NCBI RefSeq assembly: GCF_900098745.1
Contig: NZ_FQTT01000010.1
Span: 143,538 to 207,537, forward strand
DNA: 64,000 nt
Source: Actinomyces glycerinitolerans
GTDB lineage: Bacteria; Actinomycetota; Actinomycetes; Actinomycetales; Actinomycetaceae
Direction of reading: 5' to 3'
The notes under the pieces: model-generated
Database searches by the model: none
Told to the model about the DNA's origin: nothing
Seen by the model: the letters and a program-made list of their open reading frames with translations, nothing else
Position numbers and translations under genes: made by a program
Part shown: piece by piece, positions 44,837 to 53,625 of the stretch
Numbering within the stretch: the first letter of the stretch is position 1
Layout of the letters: every line of letters starts with the position of its first letter

Positions 44837-47251
44837 TCAGTCAGACACCACCCGTACCGGAACCTCGCCCACCAGCTGCACATGCAGCTGGCGCATGTCT
44901 CCCTTGGGCAGACACACGCGAAGCTCCTCCCACTCAGGCTTGTAAGAGCCTTCAAAGGTAAGTGTCAGCTCCACCGCCTTCTCGGTAGCCACCTGCGTCC
45001 AGTACAGCTTCAGCCAGTCGCCCTCAAGATACGCATTTGTCTTGCCGTCGTCCTCATAGAACGAGCCTTCGGCCCGGTCGCCGACAACAGGAGGGAACAA
45101 ATACAGGGTGCGCTCATCGTCCTTCGCCTGTGCAGACTGCTCAAGAATACCGCCCGCTGGAATCGCCGAACCGGCACGTACCAGCACAGGGAGGCGGTCA
45201 AGCGGCGCATCCAAGATGACATGAGTCCGCGTTGCGCGATAGTGCTCACCGGTATATGGGTCGTACCATCCACCGGCGACCTGAGGTAGATATACCTCGC
45301 GCTGCCGCTGACCAGGCTCCGTCACTGCGGCCACGAGTAGTTCATGACCAAGCAGGAAGTCGTCGGTGTCTTTCCACAGCTCCGGGTCGCTCTCGTCGAG
45401 CGTGAAGGTGGGATGAAGAATCGGCTCGTAGTTCTCGGTCGCTTCATGCAGTAGGTTATACATGAATGGCGCCATGCGGGTGCGCAAATTGATCGTTTCC
45501 CGAACCGAGTCGAGCGTCTCCAGGTGGGTCCATGGCTCGTTGACCGTTTGATCGTCATGCCACGAGTTAAATAGAAAACGTGGACTTGTGATCGCATGTT
45601 CGATCCAACGTGTCAACAGCTCGGCGTCCGGGGCCGGTCCGGCGAACCCACCAACATCGTGACCAGTGTTATACATACCCGACAGAGTCATGCTCAAGCC
45701 TTGTCGAATATTACCCTTGATCGTCTGCCACGAAGTGTAATTGTCGCCCGACCAGGTCTGCGCATAACGCTGGATGCCAGGCCCACCGGAACGAACGACG
45801 GAGAACTGACGGCGCTCTGGATCGAACTCCGACTGCGCATCCAGTGACGCACGGATCATCAGCATTGACTGCACCGGCCGCATCAGGCCCACGGGCAGAG
45901 GATCGCCGAAACCGTCGCATATGGCGTTCTCGTCCCAGACTTCAAACTCGTTGTTGTCGTTCCAGGCAACGTCAATGCCGTATTCCAGTAGCTGTTCCTT
46001 GACCTGCTTCTTCCACCACTCAACGGCCTTAGGGTTAGTGAAATCCAGATGCGACCCCTGTTCATCCCAGAAAGCACTTACCTCGGGACCGCCCGTGCGA
46101 GCGTCCTTGATGAAGAGCCCGAGCTCCTTCATCTCTTCGTACATTGGGTGGTCAATGAGGAAGCAGGGCTTGATGTTCGCGGTGAAATTCATGCCCGCAT
46201 CGTGGAACGCCTTGATCGTGGCAGCCGGGTCCGGGAACTTGTCACGGTTCCAATGGAAGTAGTAACGCTTGCCGTCAATTGAGGTGTAGCCACTTCCCAT
46301 TTGGAAGGACCCACACGGGATGCGGTACTTCTTCACCAGATCAATGAACTTCAAAAGTTGGTCGGACGCGTCAGGCGCGTCCGGATAGGTCATTGTAGAC
46401 TGGGAATAGTTCAAGGTCCACTTCGGCGGGAATTGAGGACGCCCCGTCAACCGCACGAAGGCCCGCGTCACATCTTCTACGGCATCACCGAACATGAGGT
46501 AGTAGTCGATGTCGCCATCATCGGCACGCCAAGTGCGGAAACGTTTGTGATAATTGTCCTTCGTCTTTCCCAAGTCGTACGACCCGTGCGCAAGGTTGTC
46601 GTAGTACACCCCAAAGCTTCCATTCATTGTCTTCGTGATCGTGAATGGCGTGTGCTTGTAGAGTGGATCTGTCAGCGCCGAGTCATACCCCATGGCATCC
46701 TGGCATGAAAGCTCATAGCGGCCGTTCATCCGGTTGAGCGGCCCAGTCTTGTCACCCAGCCCAAATATCGGATTCGACTCATCCATATACTGGAAGTGCG
46801 CCACATCGGTACGGTAAGGAAAGGCGCTTTCGCGCCCTTCAACGGCGTCGGACCCAAGGTAGTAGGCTCCGGTCGCCCGGTCGCTGACTAACGTGTGCCA
46901 ACCGTCCTCCCGCTTCCATGCGGCCTCAATACGAAACGGAGCGGTCTTCACTTCCAGGCGTATCCGACCTGATTCGATGGAGGCGGAACCGTCTTCGTTT
47001 GCCACGGCAACGACATCGGGGTGGGGAAAGCCGGAAGTGTCCGCGCGGTCTCTACCCTCCCACGGAACGTCATCATCTCCACCGACGACGGTCCACGTGC
47101 GGTCTAGGCGACTTTTCCCATCACGGCGGATCCACACTCGAACTAGGTCAACATCCAATACTTCAATGTCGATCGAGTGCCGGCCATCAAGTGTGCCGCT
47201 CAACCCGGAGTCGGTCGCCTCGCAACTGGTCAGTTCATTCAGCAACTGCAT
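44837..47251 (-). CDS. GH31 alpha-glycosidase
   Basis: 804 residues from the ATG at 47251 (AAGGAG upstream), no signal peptide. N-terminal beta domain, then the barrel with nucleophile Asp432 in WNDNNEFEVW, and the acid/base Asp in WSGDNYTSW; YNTGHDVGGFAG follows. Family members include alpha-glucosidase and alpha-xylosidase. The Asn instead of Met after the nucleophile (DNNE, not DMNE) is uncommon, so specificity is open. In operon with the GPH symporter; its codon use is also less GC-rich. Confidence 0.9.
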   Translation of the reverse strand: MQLLNELTSCEATDSGLSGTLDGRHSIDIEVLDVDLVRVWIRRDGKSRLDRTWTVVGGDDDVPWEGRDRADTSGFPHPDVVAVANEDGSASIESGRIRLEVKTAPFRIEAAWKREDGWHTLVSDRATGAYYLGSDAVEGRESAFPYRTDVAHFQYMDESNPIFGLGDKTGPLNRMNGRYELSCQDAMGYDSALTDPLYKHTPFTITKTMNGSFGVYYDNLAHGSYDLGKTKDNYHKRFRTWRADDGDIDYYLMFGDAVEDVTRAFVRLTGRPQFPPKWTLNYSQSTMTYPDAPDASDQLLKFIDLVKKYRIPCGSFQMGSGYTSIDGKRYYFHWNRDKFPDPAATIKAFHDAGMNFTANIKPCFLIDHPMYEEMKELGLFIKDARTGGPEVSAFWDEQGSHLDFTNPKAVEWWKKQVKEQLLEYGIDVAWNDNNEFEVWDENAICDGFGDPLPVGLMRPVQSMLMIRASLDAQSEFDPERRQFSVVRSGGPGIQRYAQTWSGDNYTSWQTIKGNIRQGLSMTLSGMYNTGHDVGGFAGPAPDAELLTRWIEHAITSPRFLFNSWHDDQTVNEPWTHLETLDSVRETINLRTRMAPFMYNLLHEATENYEPILHPTFTLDESDPELWKDTDDFLLGHELLVAAVTEPGQRQREVYLPQVAGGWYDPYTGEHYRATRTHVILDAPLDRLPVLVRAGSAIPAGGILEQSAQAKDDERTLYLFPPVVGDRAEGSFYEDDGKTNAYLEGDWLKLYWTQVATEKAVELTLTFEGSYKPEWEELRVCLPKGDMRQLHVQLVGEVPVRVVSD

Positions 47252-47430
47252 TGGTGCTGGATCTCCTTCTTCTGCGATCACCGCACGGAGCACCACTTGG
47301 CTCCGCGCATATTGGTATGTAGATGAGCTCGTAACCAGGTGTGAGTGTGGTCCGGAGCAATCGCGCCGCTGTTCGCGCAGCAGCGTCGCGCGCGATGGGC
47401 ACGTTCACCGGACACCCTCAACACACCACA

Positions 47431-47452
47431 AGATGTGTTCAAGCTCACATCT
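47431..47452. promoter_or_regulatory. Inverted repeat upstream of the GH31 operon
   Basis: AGATGTG and CACATCT, 7-bp perfect arms with an 8-nt centre, 180 bp before GH31. The 680-bp interval 47252-47931 has no supportable gene; it also holds a tandem ATTGCCAGT(A/T) repeat near 47485-47502 and a GCGCGGC/GCCGCGC hairpin at 47868-47887. Function unknown. Confidence 0.35.
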
Positions 47453-47931
47453 AGTGTCCCTCGACCGTAAAGGCGGGCGTAACGATTGCCAGTAATTGCC
47501 AGTTCATAACAACCACCCGTCCACACGACAAGGCACACCCGGTGCGGCGACGATGTTTGAACTCCGACGGTCCCGTCTCGCGTGAGTCCACAGGGCATAC
47601 GCAAGTAGCGGTCCTGGAGCCGGGAGCCCGATCGCCGGGCGCGGCATCTGCGACGCGGAGCGAGCGTATGCGACCGCATCGGAAGTGTCCAAAGCACGTG
47701 GGACGGTGCTGGGCCCCGCTAAGGACGCGGGCGGGGGCTGTTGGCCGCTGCGCTGTCCACTCGGTCACTCCCGCGACCATCCCTTTCGGCAACAAACGGC
47801 AACTCGCCGTCATCAAGGAGCCCGTGTTGTGAGATGTTGCTGTTGGCCACCGTTGTCCACCGGGCCTGCGCGGCTTGTTCGCCGCGCCTAGGTGGTGATA
47901 CGGGTAGGCGCAGACCGGTAAAGGAGCCTCC

Positions 47932-49749
47932 ATGCTGTCCGTACGCGCTTCCTCGTCACGTACCGTCACCAGCCTAGATGGCGTGTGGCGCTTCCAGCTC
48001 GACCCGGAGGACCGTGGTCAGGCCGAGCGTTGGTTCGCCACACCCCTGCCCGCACCGCGCCCCATGCCGGTGCCCGCCTCCTACAACGACATCACCATCG
48101 CCCCCGAGGTCCACGACCACGTGGGTCCTGCATGGTACGAGCGCGAGGCCGTCGCCCCGCACAATCTGGGCGAGGACCGACTGGTTCTACGTTTCGGCTC
48201 CGTGACCCATGAGGCGCGCGTGTGGGTCGACGGCGTCGAGGTTGCCCAGCACACGGGCGGTTACCTTCCTTTCGAGGCCGACATCACCGACCATGTGACG
48301 GCTGGGCGCGACTTCCGCATCACCGTGCGCGTGGACAATCGACTGTCCTGGCAGTCCATCCCCGTTGGCTTCCTCGCGGAGGACGCCCAGGGACGCACCG
48401 TGCAGCGTTACTTCCACGACTTCTTCAACTACGCGGGCATCCACCGCTCGGTCGTGCTTTATACCCGGCCGTGGATCGCCGTCACCGACGTCACCATCGT
48501 CACCGACTACGCCACCGGCCCCGAGGGCACCGCCGGACGCGTCACCTACACCGTTGAGGCGGAGGGCGCCGAGCACGTCCACGTCGTCGTCAAGGATGCC
48601 GCCGGTGCGGAGGTCGCCCATGCCGAAGGCGCCGCCGGGACGCTCACCATCGACAACGTAAACCTATGGCAGCCCGGTTCCGGCTACCTGTACACGCTGG
48701 AGGTGCACGCCCGCGGCTCCGCGGACGGCGGCGCGAGTGAGGACGTCTACCCGCAGCGCTTCGGCGTGCGCACCGTGACGGTGCGCGACTCGCAGTTCCT
48801 CATCAACGGGGAGCCGTTCTACTTCCGCGGCTACGGCCGCCACGAGGACAACCTGGTACGGGGCAAGGGACACGATCCCGCGCTCATGGTCCATGACTTC
48901 GAGCTGATGGAGTGGCAGGGCGCGAACTCCTTCCGCACCTCCCACTACCCCTACGCCGAGGAGGTCATGGACTACGCCGATGAACGCGGCTTCGTGGTGA
49001 TCGACGAAACGGCGGCGGTCGGGCTGAACACGGCCATCATCGGCGGCTTCTTCGGGGGCGATCCGATTCCCTTGTTCAGCGAGGACCACGTGAACGCACA
49101 TACGCAGGCGGCTCACGCCGACCACATCCGCGAGTTGATCGCCCGAGACAAGAATCACCCGTGCGTAGTGCTGTGGTCGCTGGCCAACGAGCCGGAGAGC
49201 AACACCGAAGCCTCATTGCGATACTTCGAGCCTCTGGCCGCCGCAGCCCGGGAAGCGGACCCGACCCGACCGGTCGGCTATGTCAATGTGATGATGGGAC
49301 AGCCCGCCCAGGAGCGGGTGGTTGACCTGTTCGACGTGGTCATGCTCAACCGTTACTACGGCTGGTACGTGAACAACGGCGACCTGCCGGCCGCCGAGGC
49401 GGGACTGCGAGCGGAGATCGACGCCTGGATCGAGCGGGCACCGGGCAAGCCGATCCTGTTCACCGAGTACGGGGCCGACACGCTGTCCGGTATGCGGGAT
49501 CTGCTGCGCCGCCCGTGGTCCGAGGAGTTTCAGGTGGACCTGCTGGCCATGTACCACCGCGTCTTCGACGCCTACCCGCAGATCGTGGGTGAGCAGATGT
49601 GGAATTTCGCCGACTTCCAGACCGGGACCGGCACCACCCGAGTCGGCGGCAACAAGAAGGGCATGTTCACCCGGTCGCGCGAGCCCAAGCAGAATGCCTT
49701 CGTGGTGCGAGACCGTTGGCTGGGCAAGCGGCGCAGCCACGAGTGTTGA
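47932..49749 (+). CDS. uidA: GH2 beta-glucuronidase
   Basis: 605 residues; AAAGGAGCCTCC before ATG; no signal peptide. GH2 three-domain layout: sugar-binding domain (TSLDGVWRFQLD, HTGGYLPFEADIT), immunoglobulin-like domain, TIM barrel. Glu420 in LANEPESN is acid/base and Glu512 in FTEYGAD is nucleophile, 92 residues apart, close to the 91 in E. coli GusA. The NKKGMFTR motif contains the Asn and Lys that recognise the glucuronate carboxylate, which separates it from beta-galactosidases. It releases glucuronate for UxaC, two genes downstream. Confidence 0.95.
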   Translation: MLSVRASSSRTVTSLDGVWRFQLDPEDRGQAERWFATPLPAPRPMPVPASYNDITIAPEVHDHVGPAWYEREAVAPHNLGEDRLVLRFGSVTHEARVWVDGVEVAQHTGGYLPFEADITDHVTAGRDFRITVRVDNRLSWQSIPVGFLAEDAQGRTVQRYFHDFFNYAGIHRSVVLYTRPWIAVTDVTIVTDYATGPEGTAGRVTYTVEAEGAEHVHVVVKDAAGAEVAHAEGAAGTLTIDNVNLWQPGSGYLYTLEVHARGSADGGASEDVYPQRFGVRTVTVRDSQFLINGEPFYFRGYGRHEDNLVRGKGHDPALMVHDFELMEWQGANSFRTSHYPYAEEVMDYADERGFVVIDETAAVGLNTAIIGGFFGGDPIPLFSEDHVNAHTQAAHADHIRELIARDKNHPCVVLWSLANEPESNTEASLRYFEPLAAAAREADPTRPVGYVNVMMGQPAQERVVDLFDVVMLNRYYGWYVNNGDLPAAEAGLRAEIDAWIERAPGKPILFTEYGADTLSGMRDLLRRPWSEEFQVDLLAMYHRVFDAYPQIVGEQMWNFADFQTGTGTTRVGGNKKGMFTRSREPKQNAFVVRDRWLGKRRSHEC

Positions 49750-49818
49750 CCCGCTCACTCGCTTCGGACTCCCGGCCGCGACAACGCGGCACCGCCCGCC
49801 ACTCGGAAAGGAGCACGC

Positions 49819-50931
49819 TTGCCAACCACAGTCTCGGACGACGACACCACCGCCTTAGCCGACGTCGACAATGCCTCGACGCGTCCACAGGGCGCAGAGG
49901 AGCGCGGGCGCGACAAGCCCATCACGATCTACGACATCGCCGCCGCGGCCGGGGTTGCGCCATCGACCGTGTCCCGCGCGCTGACCCGCCCCGGCCGGGT
50001 GTCCACCGAGACCGCCGACCGCATCTACGTCGTCGCCGAACAGTTGGGCTACAAGCGCACTCGGCCCCGCCGTCCCGCCGACTCCGCGGAGGAAACCTAT
50101 GTGATCGCGCTGGCGATCGCCGACGTCGGCAACCCCTTCTTCAGCCGCGTCATGATCGGCCTGCAGGAGTCGGCGCGCACCAACGGTTACACGGTGCTGC
50201 TGGTCGATTCCCGGGAGAACGCCGCCCAGGAGCGGGCCGCCATCGGGAAGGTACTGCACCTGATCGACGGGATCGTCCTGGCCTCCTCCCGCATGAGCAA
50301 CTCGGCGATCCAACAGTTCAACCGGGCCGTGCCCGTGGTGTCGCTGAACCGGCAGGTTCCCGGCGTCACCTCGATCCTGTCGGACTCCGTACAGGGGATG
50401 CGCGCCGTCGTTGAGCACCTGGCCGCCCACGGGCATAGCGAGCTGACCTACCTGGCGGGGCCGCCGGACTCATGGTCCAACGGCACTCGCTGGGAGGGGC
50501 TGACCCGCGCCTGTCATGCCCTCGGCCTGCGCCCGCGCCGGATCGGGCCCTTCTCCCCCACCATCGGCGGTGGACTGCACGCCTTGGAGACGTGGGGCCG
50601 CCACCCGACCAGTGCCGTTGTCGGCTACAACGACCTCCTGGCGATCGGCTTCATGAAGGCGGCGGTCGCTCGCGGCCTGCGCGTGCCCGAGGATGTATCG
50701 ATCATCGGCGTGGACAACGTGGACCTGTCCGCCCTGACCAACCCGGGGCTCACCTCCCTGGCGGCCGGGTCGCGGCGGCTGGGCATGCGGGCGGCGACGG
50801 CGATCGTCGGGCACCTGCGCCACCGGTCCCAGCCGCAGCCGGCGGTCACCATGCTGGAGATGTCCCTGCAGGAGCGGGAGAGCGTCGGGCCGGCGCCCGT
50901 GGCGCCACCCGTCCTGCCGCCCGTCACCTGA
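49819..50931 (+). CDS. LacI-family regulator of the glucuronide genes
   Basis: 370 residues. TTG start at 49819 with AAAGGAG six bases upstream. A polar N-terminal extension of about 35 residues precedes the helix-turn-helix (ITIYDIAAAAGVAPSTVSRALTRPGRVS). Sensor domain: VIALAIADVGNPFFSRVMIG, DVSIIGVDNVDLSALTNPGL. It belongs to a different LacI branch from the three STAPP-ending regulators. Lying between the GH2 and uxaC genes on the same strand, it likely controls glucuronide use. Confidence 0.92.
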   Translation: MPTTVSDDDTTALADVDNASTRPQGAEERGRDKPITIYDIAAAAGVAPSTVSRALTRPGRVSTETADRIYVVAEQLGYKRTRPRRPADSAEETYVIALAIADVGNPFFSRVMIGLQESARTNGYTVLLVDSRENAAQERAAIGKVLHLIDGIVLASSRMSNSAIQQFNRAVPVVSLNRQVPGVTSILSDSVQGMRAVVEHLAAHGHSELTYLAGPPDSWSNGTRWEGLTRACHALGLRPRRIGPFSPTIGGGLHALETWGRHPTSAVVGYNDLLAIGFMKAAVARGLRVPEDVSIIGVDNVDLSALTNPGLTSLAAGSRRLGMRAATAIVGHLRHRSQPQPAVTMLEMSLQERESVGPAPVAPPVLPPVT

Positions 50932-51042
50932 GCCCGGCCTCCCCCGCCCGACGACGGCGCCCCCTTGCGGGAGCAGCCCGTAACCGACATCGTCGTCGGC
51001 CGCCATGCCCCAGTATCAGCACCAGTTACCAAGGAGACCACC

Positions 51043-52473
51043 GTGTCCGCCCCAGTCCAGCCACTGACCCTTAACCCCGACCGGCTGCTGCCCGCCGACC
51101 CGGCCACCCGCGCGGTGGCCCGCGAACTCCTGGCGGAGGTGGCCGACGCGCCGATCATCTCCCCGCACGGGCACGTCCCACCCGAGTGGCTGGCCCAGGA
51201 CGTCTCCTTCGCCGACCCCACCAGCCTGTTGCTCACTCCGGACCACTACACCAACCGTTTGCTGCACTCCCTGGGCGGGGTGGAACTGGAGCAACTGGGT
51301 GTCCCGGTGGGCAGCGAATTGAGCCCGGAGAGGTCACGGGCGGCATTCCGGCTGCTGTGCGAGCACTGGCACCTGCTGGCCGGTACCCCGGTACAGACCT
51401 GGTTCACCGAGGTCTTCCACGACGTGTTCGGAGTGCGGGTTCGACCGTCGGCCGCCACCGCGGACGCGATCTACGACCAGATCGACGCCGCCCTGCGCAC
51501 GGAGCCGTTCACGGCGCGGGCACTGTACGAGCGTTTCAACATCGCGGTGCTGGCGACGACGGACGATCCGTGCTCGGACTTGGCCGCCCACCGCGCCCTG
51601 GCCGCCGACCCGGATTGGAACGGCCGGGTGATCCCGACGTTCCGCCCCGACGCCTATCTGGAGCCGGCCCGGCCCGGCTGGCGGGAGTTGACCGAGGCGC
51701 TGGGGCAGGCGGCCGATCAGGAGGTTTCCACCTATGCCGGGCACGTCGAGGCGATGCGGCGCCGACGGGCCTTCTTCAAGGCCTGTGGCGCGGTCTCCTC
51801 GGATCACTCGCATGCGGATGCGGGCACACAGCGGCTGGAGGACGCGGAGGCGGAGGTGCTGTACGCGCGCGCCCTGGCGGGACGGATCGACGCCGCCGAC
51901 GCCACCCGGCTGCGGCGCCACATGGTGAACGACCAGGCCCGGCTGGCGGCGGACGACGGGTTGGTGATGACGCTGCACCCGGCCGTGTACCGCAATCACG
52001 ACACCGGGGCACTGTCCCGGTACGGTGCTGACGTGGGCGGGGACATTCCCACCTCGGTGGAGTTCACGCGTGCCCTACAGCCACTGTTGGACGCCTACGG
52101 CAACGCCGACGGCTTCCACCTGATCCCCTTCACCATGGACGAGACGGTCTACTCCCGCGAACTGGCGCCACTGGCCGGCTGGTACCGGGCCGTGTACGTG
52201 GGGGTGCCGTGGTGGTTCATCGACGAGCCGGATGCGATCACGCGCTTCCGGGAGGCGACGACGGGTTCGGCGACCTTCTACAAGACCTCCGGCTTCATCG
52301 ACGACACCCGGGCCTTCTGCTCGATTCCGGCGCGCCACGGCATCGCGCGCCGCTGCGACGCGGGCTTCCTGGCACGACTGGTGGTCGAGCACCGGCTGAG
52401 TATGGATGAGGCGGCTGCCGTGGCCCACGATCTGGTGGACGCGATCCCCCGCCGTGCCTTCAAACTGGACTGA
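51043..52473 (+). CDS. uxaC: Glucuronate isomerase
   Basis: 476 residues from the GTG at 51043 (AAGGAGACCACC upstream). The segment RLLPADPATRAVARELLAEVADAPIISPHGHVPPEWLA contains the HGH metal motif of the UxaC amidohydrolase fold; the Arg/Lys-rich FKACGAVSSDHSHADAG and the C-terminal RRCDAGFLARLVVEHRL also match. Converts D-glucuronate to D-fructuronate, the step missing from the uxuB operon 8 kb away. Last gene of the GH2 operon. Confidence 0.95.
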   Translation: MSAPVQPLTLNPDRLLPADPATRAVARELLAEVADAPIISPHGHVPPEWLAQDVSFADPTSLLLTPDHYTNRLLHSLGGVELEQLGVPVGSELSPERSRAAFRLLCEHWHLLAGTPVQTWFTEVFHDVFGVRVRPSAATADAIYDQIDAALRTEPFTARALYERFNIAVLATTDDPCSDLAAHRALAADPDWNGRVIPTFRPDAYLEPARPGWRELTEALGQAADQEVSTYAGHVEAMRRRRAFFKACGAVSSDHSHADAGTQRLEDAEAEVLYARALAGRIDAADATRLRRHMVNDQARLAADDGLVMTLHPAVYRNHDTGALSRYGADVGGDIPTSVEFTRALQPLLDAYGNADGFHLIPFTMDETVYSRELAPLAGWYRAVYVGVPWWFIDEPDAITRFREATTGSATFYKTSGFIDDTRAFCSIPARHGIARRCDAGFLARLVVEHRLSMDEAAAVAHDLVDAIPRRAFKLD

Positions 52474-53011
52474 GGCGGCGACTCGGTCCCAACAGACGCG
52501 GGGCAGCCGGCATGAGCCGTTTGGGAGATGGCGCTTCACAAGCCGAGACAGCGTCCCACAGCTTGCGGAGCGACCACCCGCTGGTAGGCCCACCCCAGTA
52601 TGCGCGGTTGGCGAGCCGTGTGCGCCTTGTGCGCGGCACCCGGTGCCGCTGCCATGCGTCGCCAAGGGCCACGACCCTCGATCCGGTGCCCGCATAACTC
52701 CGACAACTCGAACGAATCGCCGTCGGCCACCAACACCGCCAGCCCGAGGACGTCCCGGGTTCGCCCAAGACGTCCTCGTCGGCCCGAAAACGACCTCCCA
52801 CGCCCGAGAACGACCACCTCATCGCAGCACTCCGCCCCTAAGCTAAGCACCACACCCACCGATCCGAATAACCGCTTTAACTCGAGCGTCGACCTTGCTT
52901 CTAAATAAGACCGCTTCAGGGGCAAGACATGGATCGGCGATTTCATCCGCAACCGCAGCGGGCGCGTATCAAGCCGTAGCGGGCCCCCAAGCGCCCGCGC
53001 GTCGCAGCGCC
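52474..53011. other. Gene-free interval with degenerate short repeats
   Basis: No frame here has a plausible start, binding site and protein composition. Near 52780-52820 a phrase of the form CCCGA(A/G)AACGACC occurs twice about 20 bp apart. It may be the decayed remains of a gene or repeat. Confidence 0.4.
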
Positions 53012-53362
53012 TCAGGCTCCGTACTGCCGTGGCGGGACGGCATCGGCGGCGGCGCGAGCGGCCCGCTTCTGACGACGGCCGACGACGATCCCGCCAATGC
53101 CCACCCCGATGCCGACGATGGCGATCCCCAGGCCCGCGCGGCGCACCGGCAGCGCCGATCGATCGTATTCGAGGATGGCGTTGAAGTCCTCGACGCTTAT
53201 GGGGCACTCCTCGCCGTCGACCTCGAATGTGTAGCCCGACAACGGATCATCAGGCCCAGCACAGCTGATGTCCGGCTCCGGGCCGACGTGCTCGACAAAG
53301 ATCATGGCCACGCCGACTACGAACAGGACTACGGCAGCGATGTACATGTATTTACTCTTCAT
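53012..53362 (-). CDS. Small two-helix membrane protein of unknown function
   Basis: 116 residues from the ATG at 53362 (GGGTGG upstream). Two hydrophobic segments (about residues 5-23 and 77-97, the second very Gly/Ile/Val-rich) flank an outside loop of about 50 residues with two cysteines (SCAGPDD, EECPIS) that could form a disulfide. Basic C-terminal tail in the cytoplasm. No family recognised. It stands divergent from the secreted-effector-like gene. Confidence 0.6.
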   Translation of the reverse strand: MKSKYMYIAAVVLFVVGVAMIFVEHVGPEPDISCAGPDDPLSGYTFEVDGEECPISVEDFNAILEYDRSALPVRRAGLGIAIVGIGVGIGGIVVGRRQKRAARAAADAVPPRQYGA

Positions 53363-53474
53363 AATATCCACCCTAGGGTGGATAGAGTCTACGGGCCAGT
53401 TGCCGGACCACACTCCAGGTGTGACCTTTTAGATACGCGGCCGCGTCGGCCGCACCAGCGTCCACATAACGGTC

Positions 53475-53503
53475 TTGACAAGGAAAGGCCGCAGGCGTAC
53501 GTT
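53475..53503 (+). promoter_or_regulatory. Strong promoter of the effector-like gene
   Basis: TTGACA (53475-53480), a 17-bp spacer, then TACGTT (53498-53503). An ATG with AGGAAG upstream follows at 53585. A perfect 12-bp palindrome ACGCGGCCGCGT lies at 53436-53447. Confidence 0.6.
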
Positions 53504-53625
53504 CTCGCCGTCGGCCGCCCCTGGGAGAGCGCCTCGGAGTCATGCTGCTGCACCCATATTTCGCCTTCAGGAAGAGCGCAATCGATGTCTGATGGGTTAT
53601 TCACATCGTCGCGGGCGACCTGGAG

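Noticed and set aside
52536..53207. Possible 223-residue protein on the minus strand
   Set aside because: Arg-rich, low-complexity translation; its first half is out of frame with the small membrane protein at 53012-53362, which has a better start and membrane segments.
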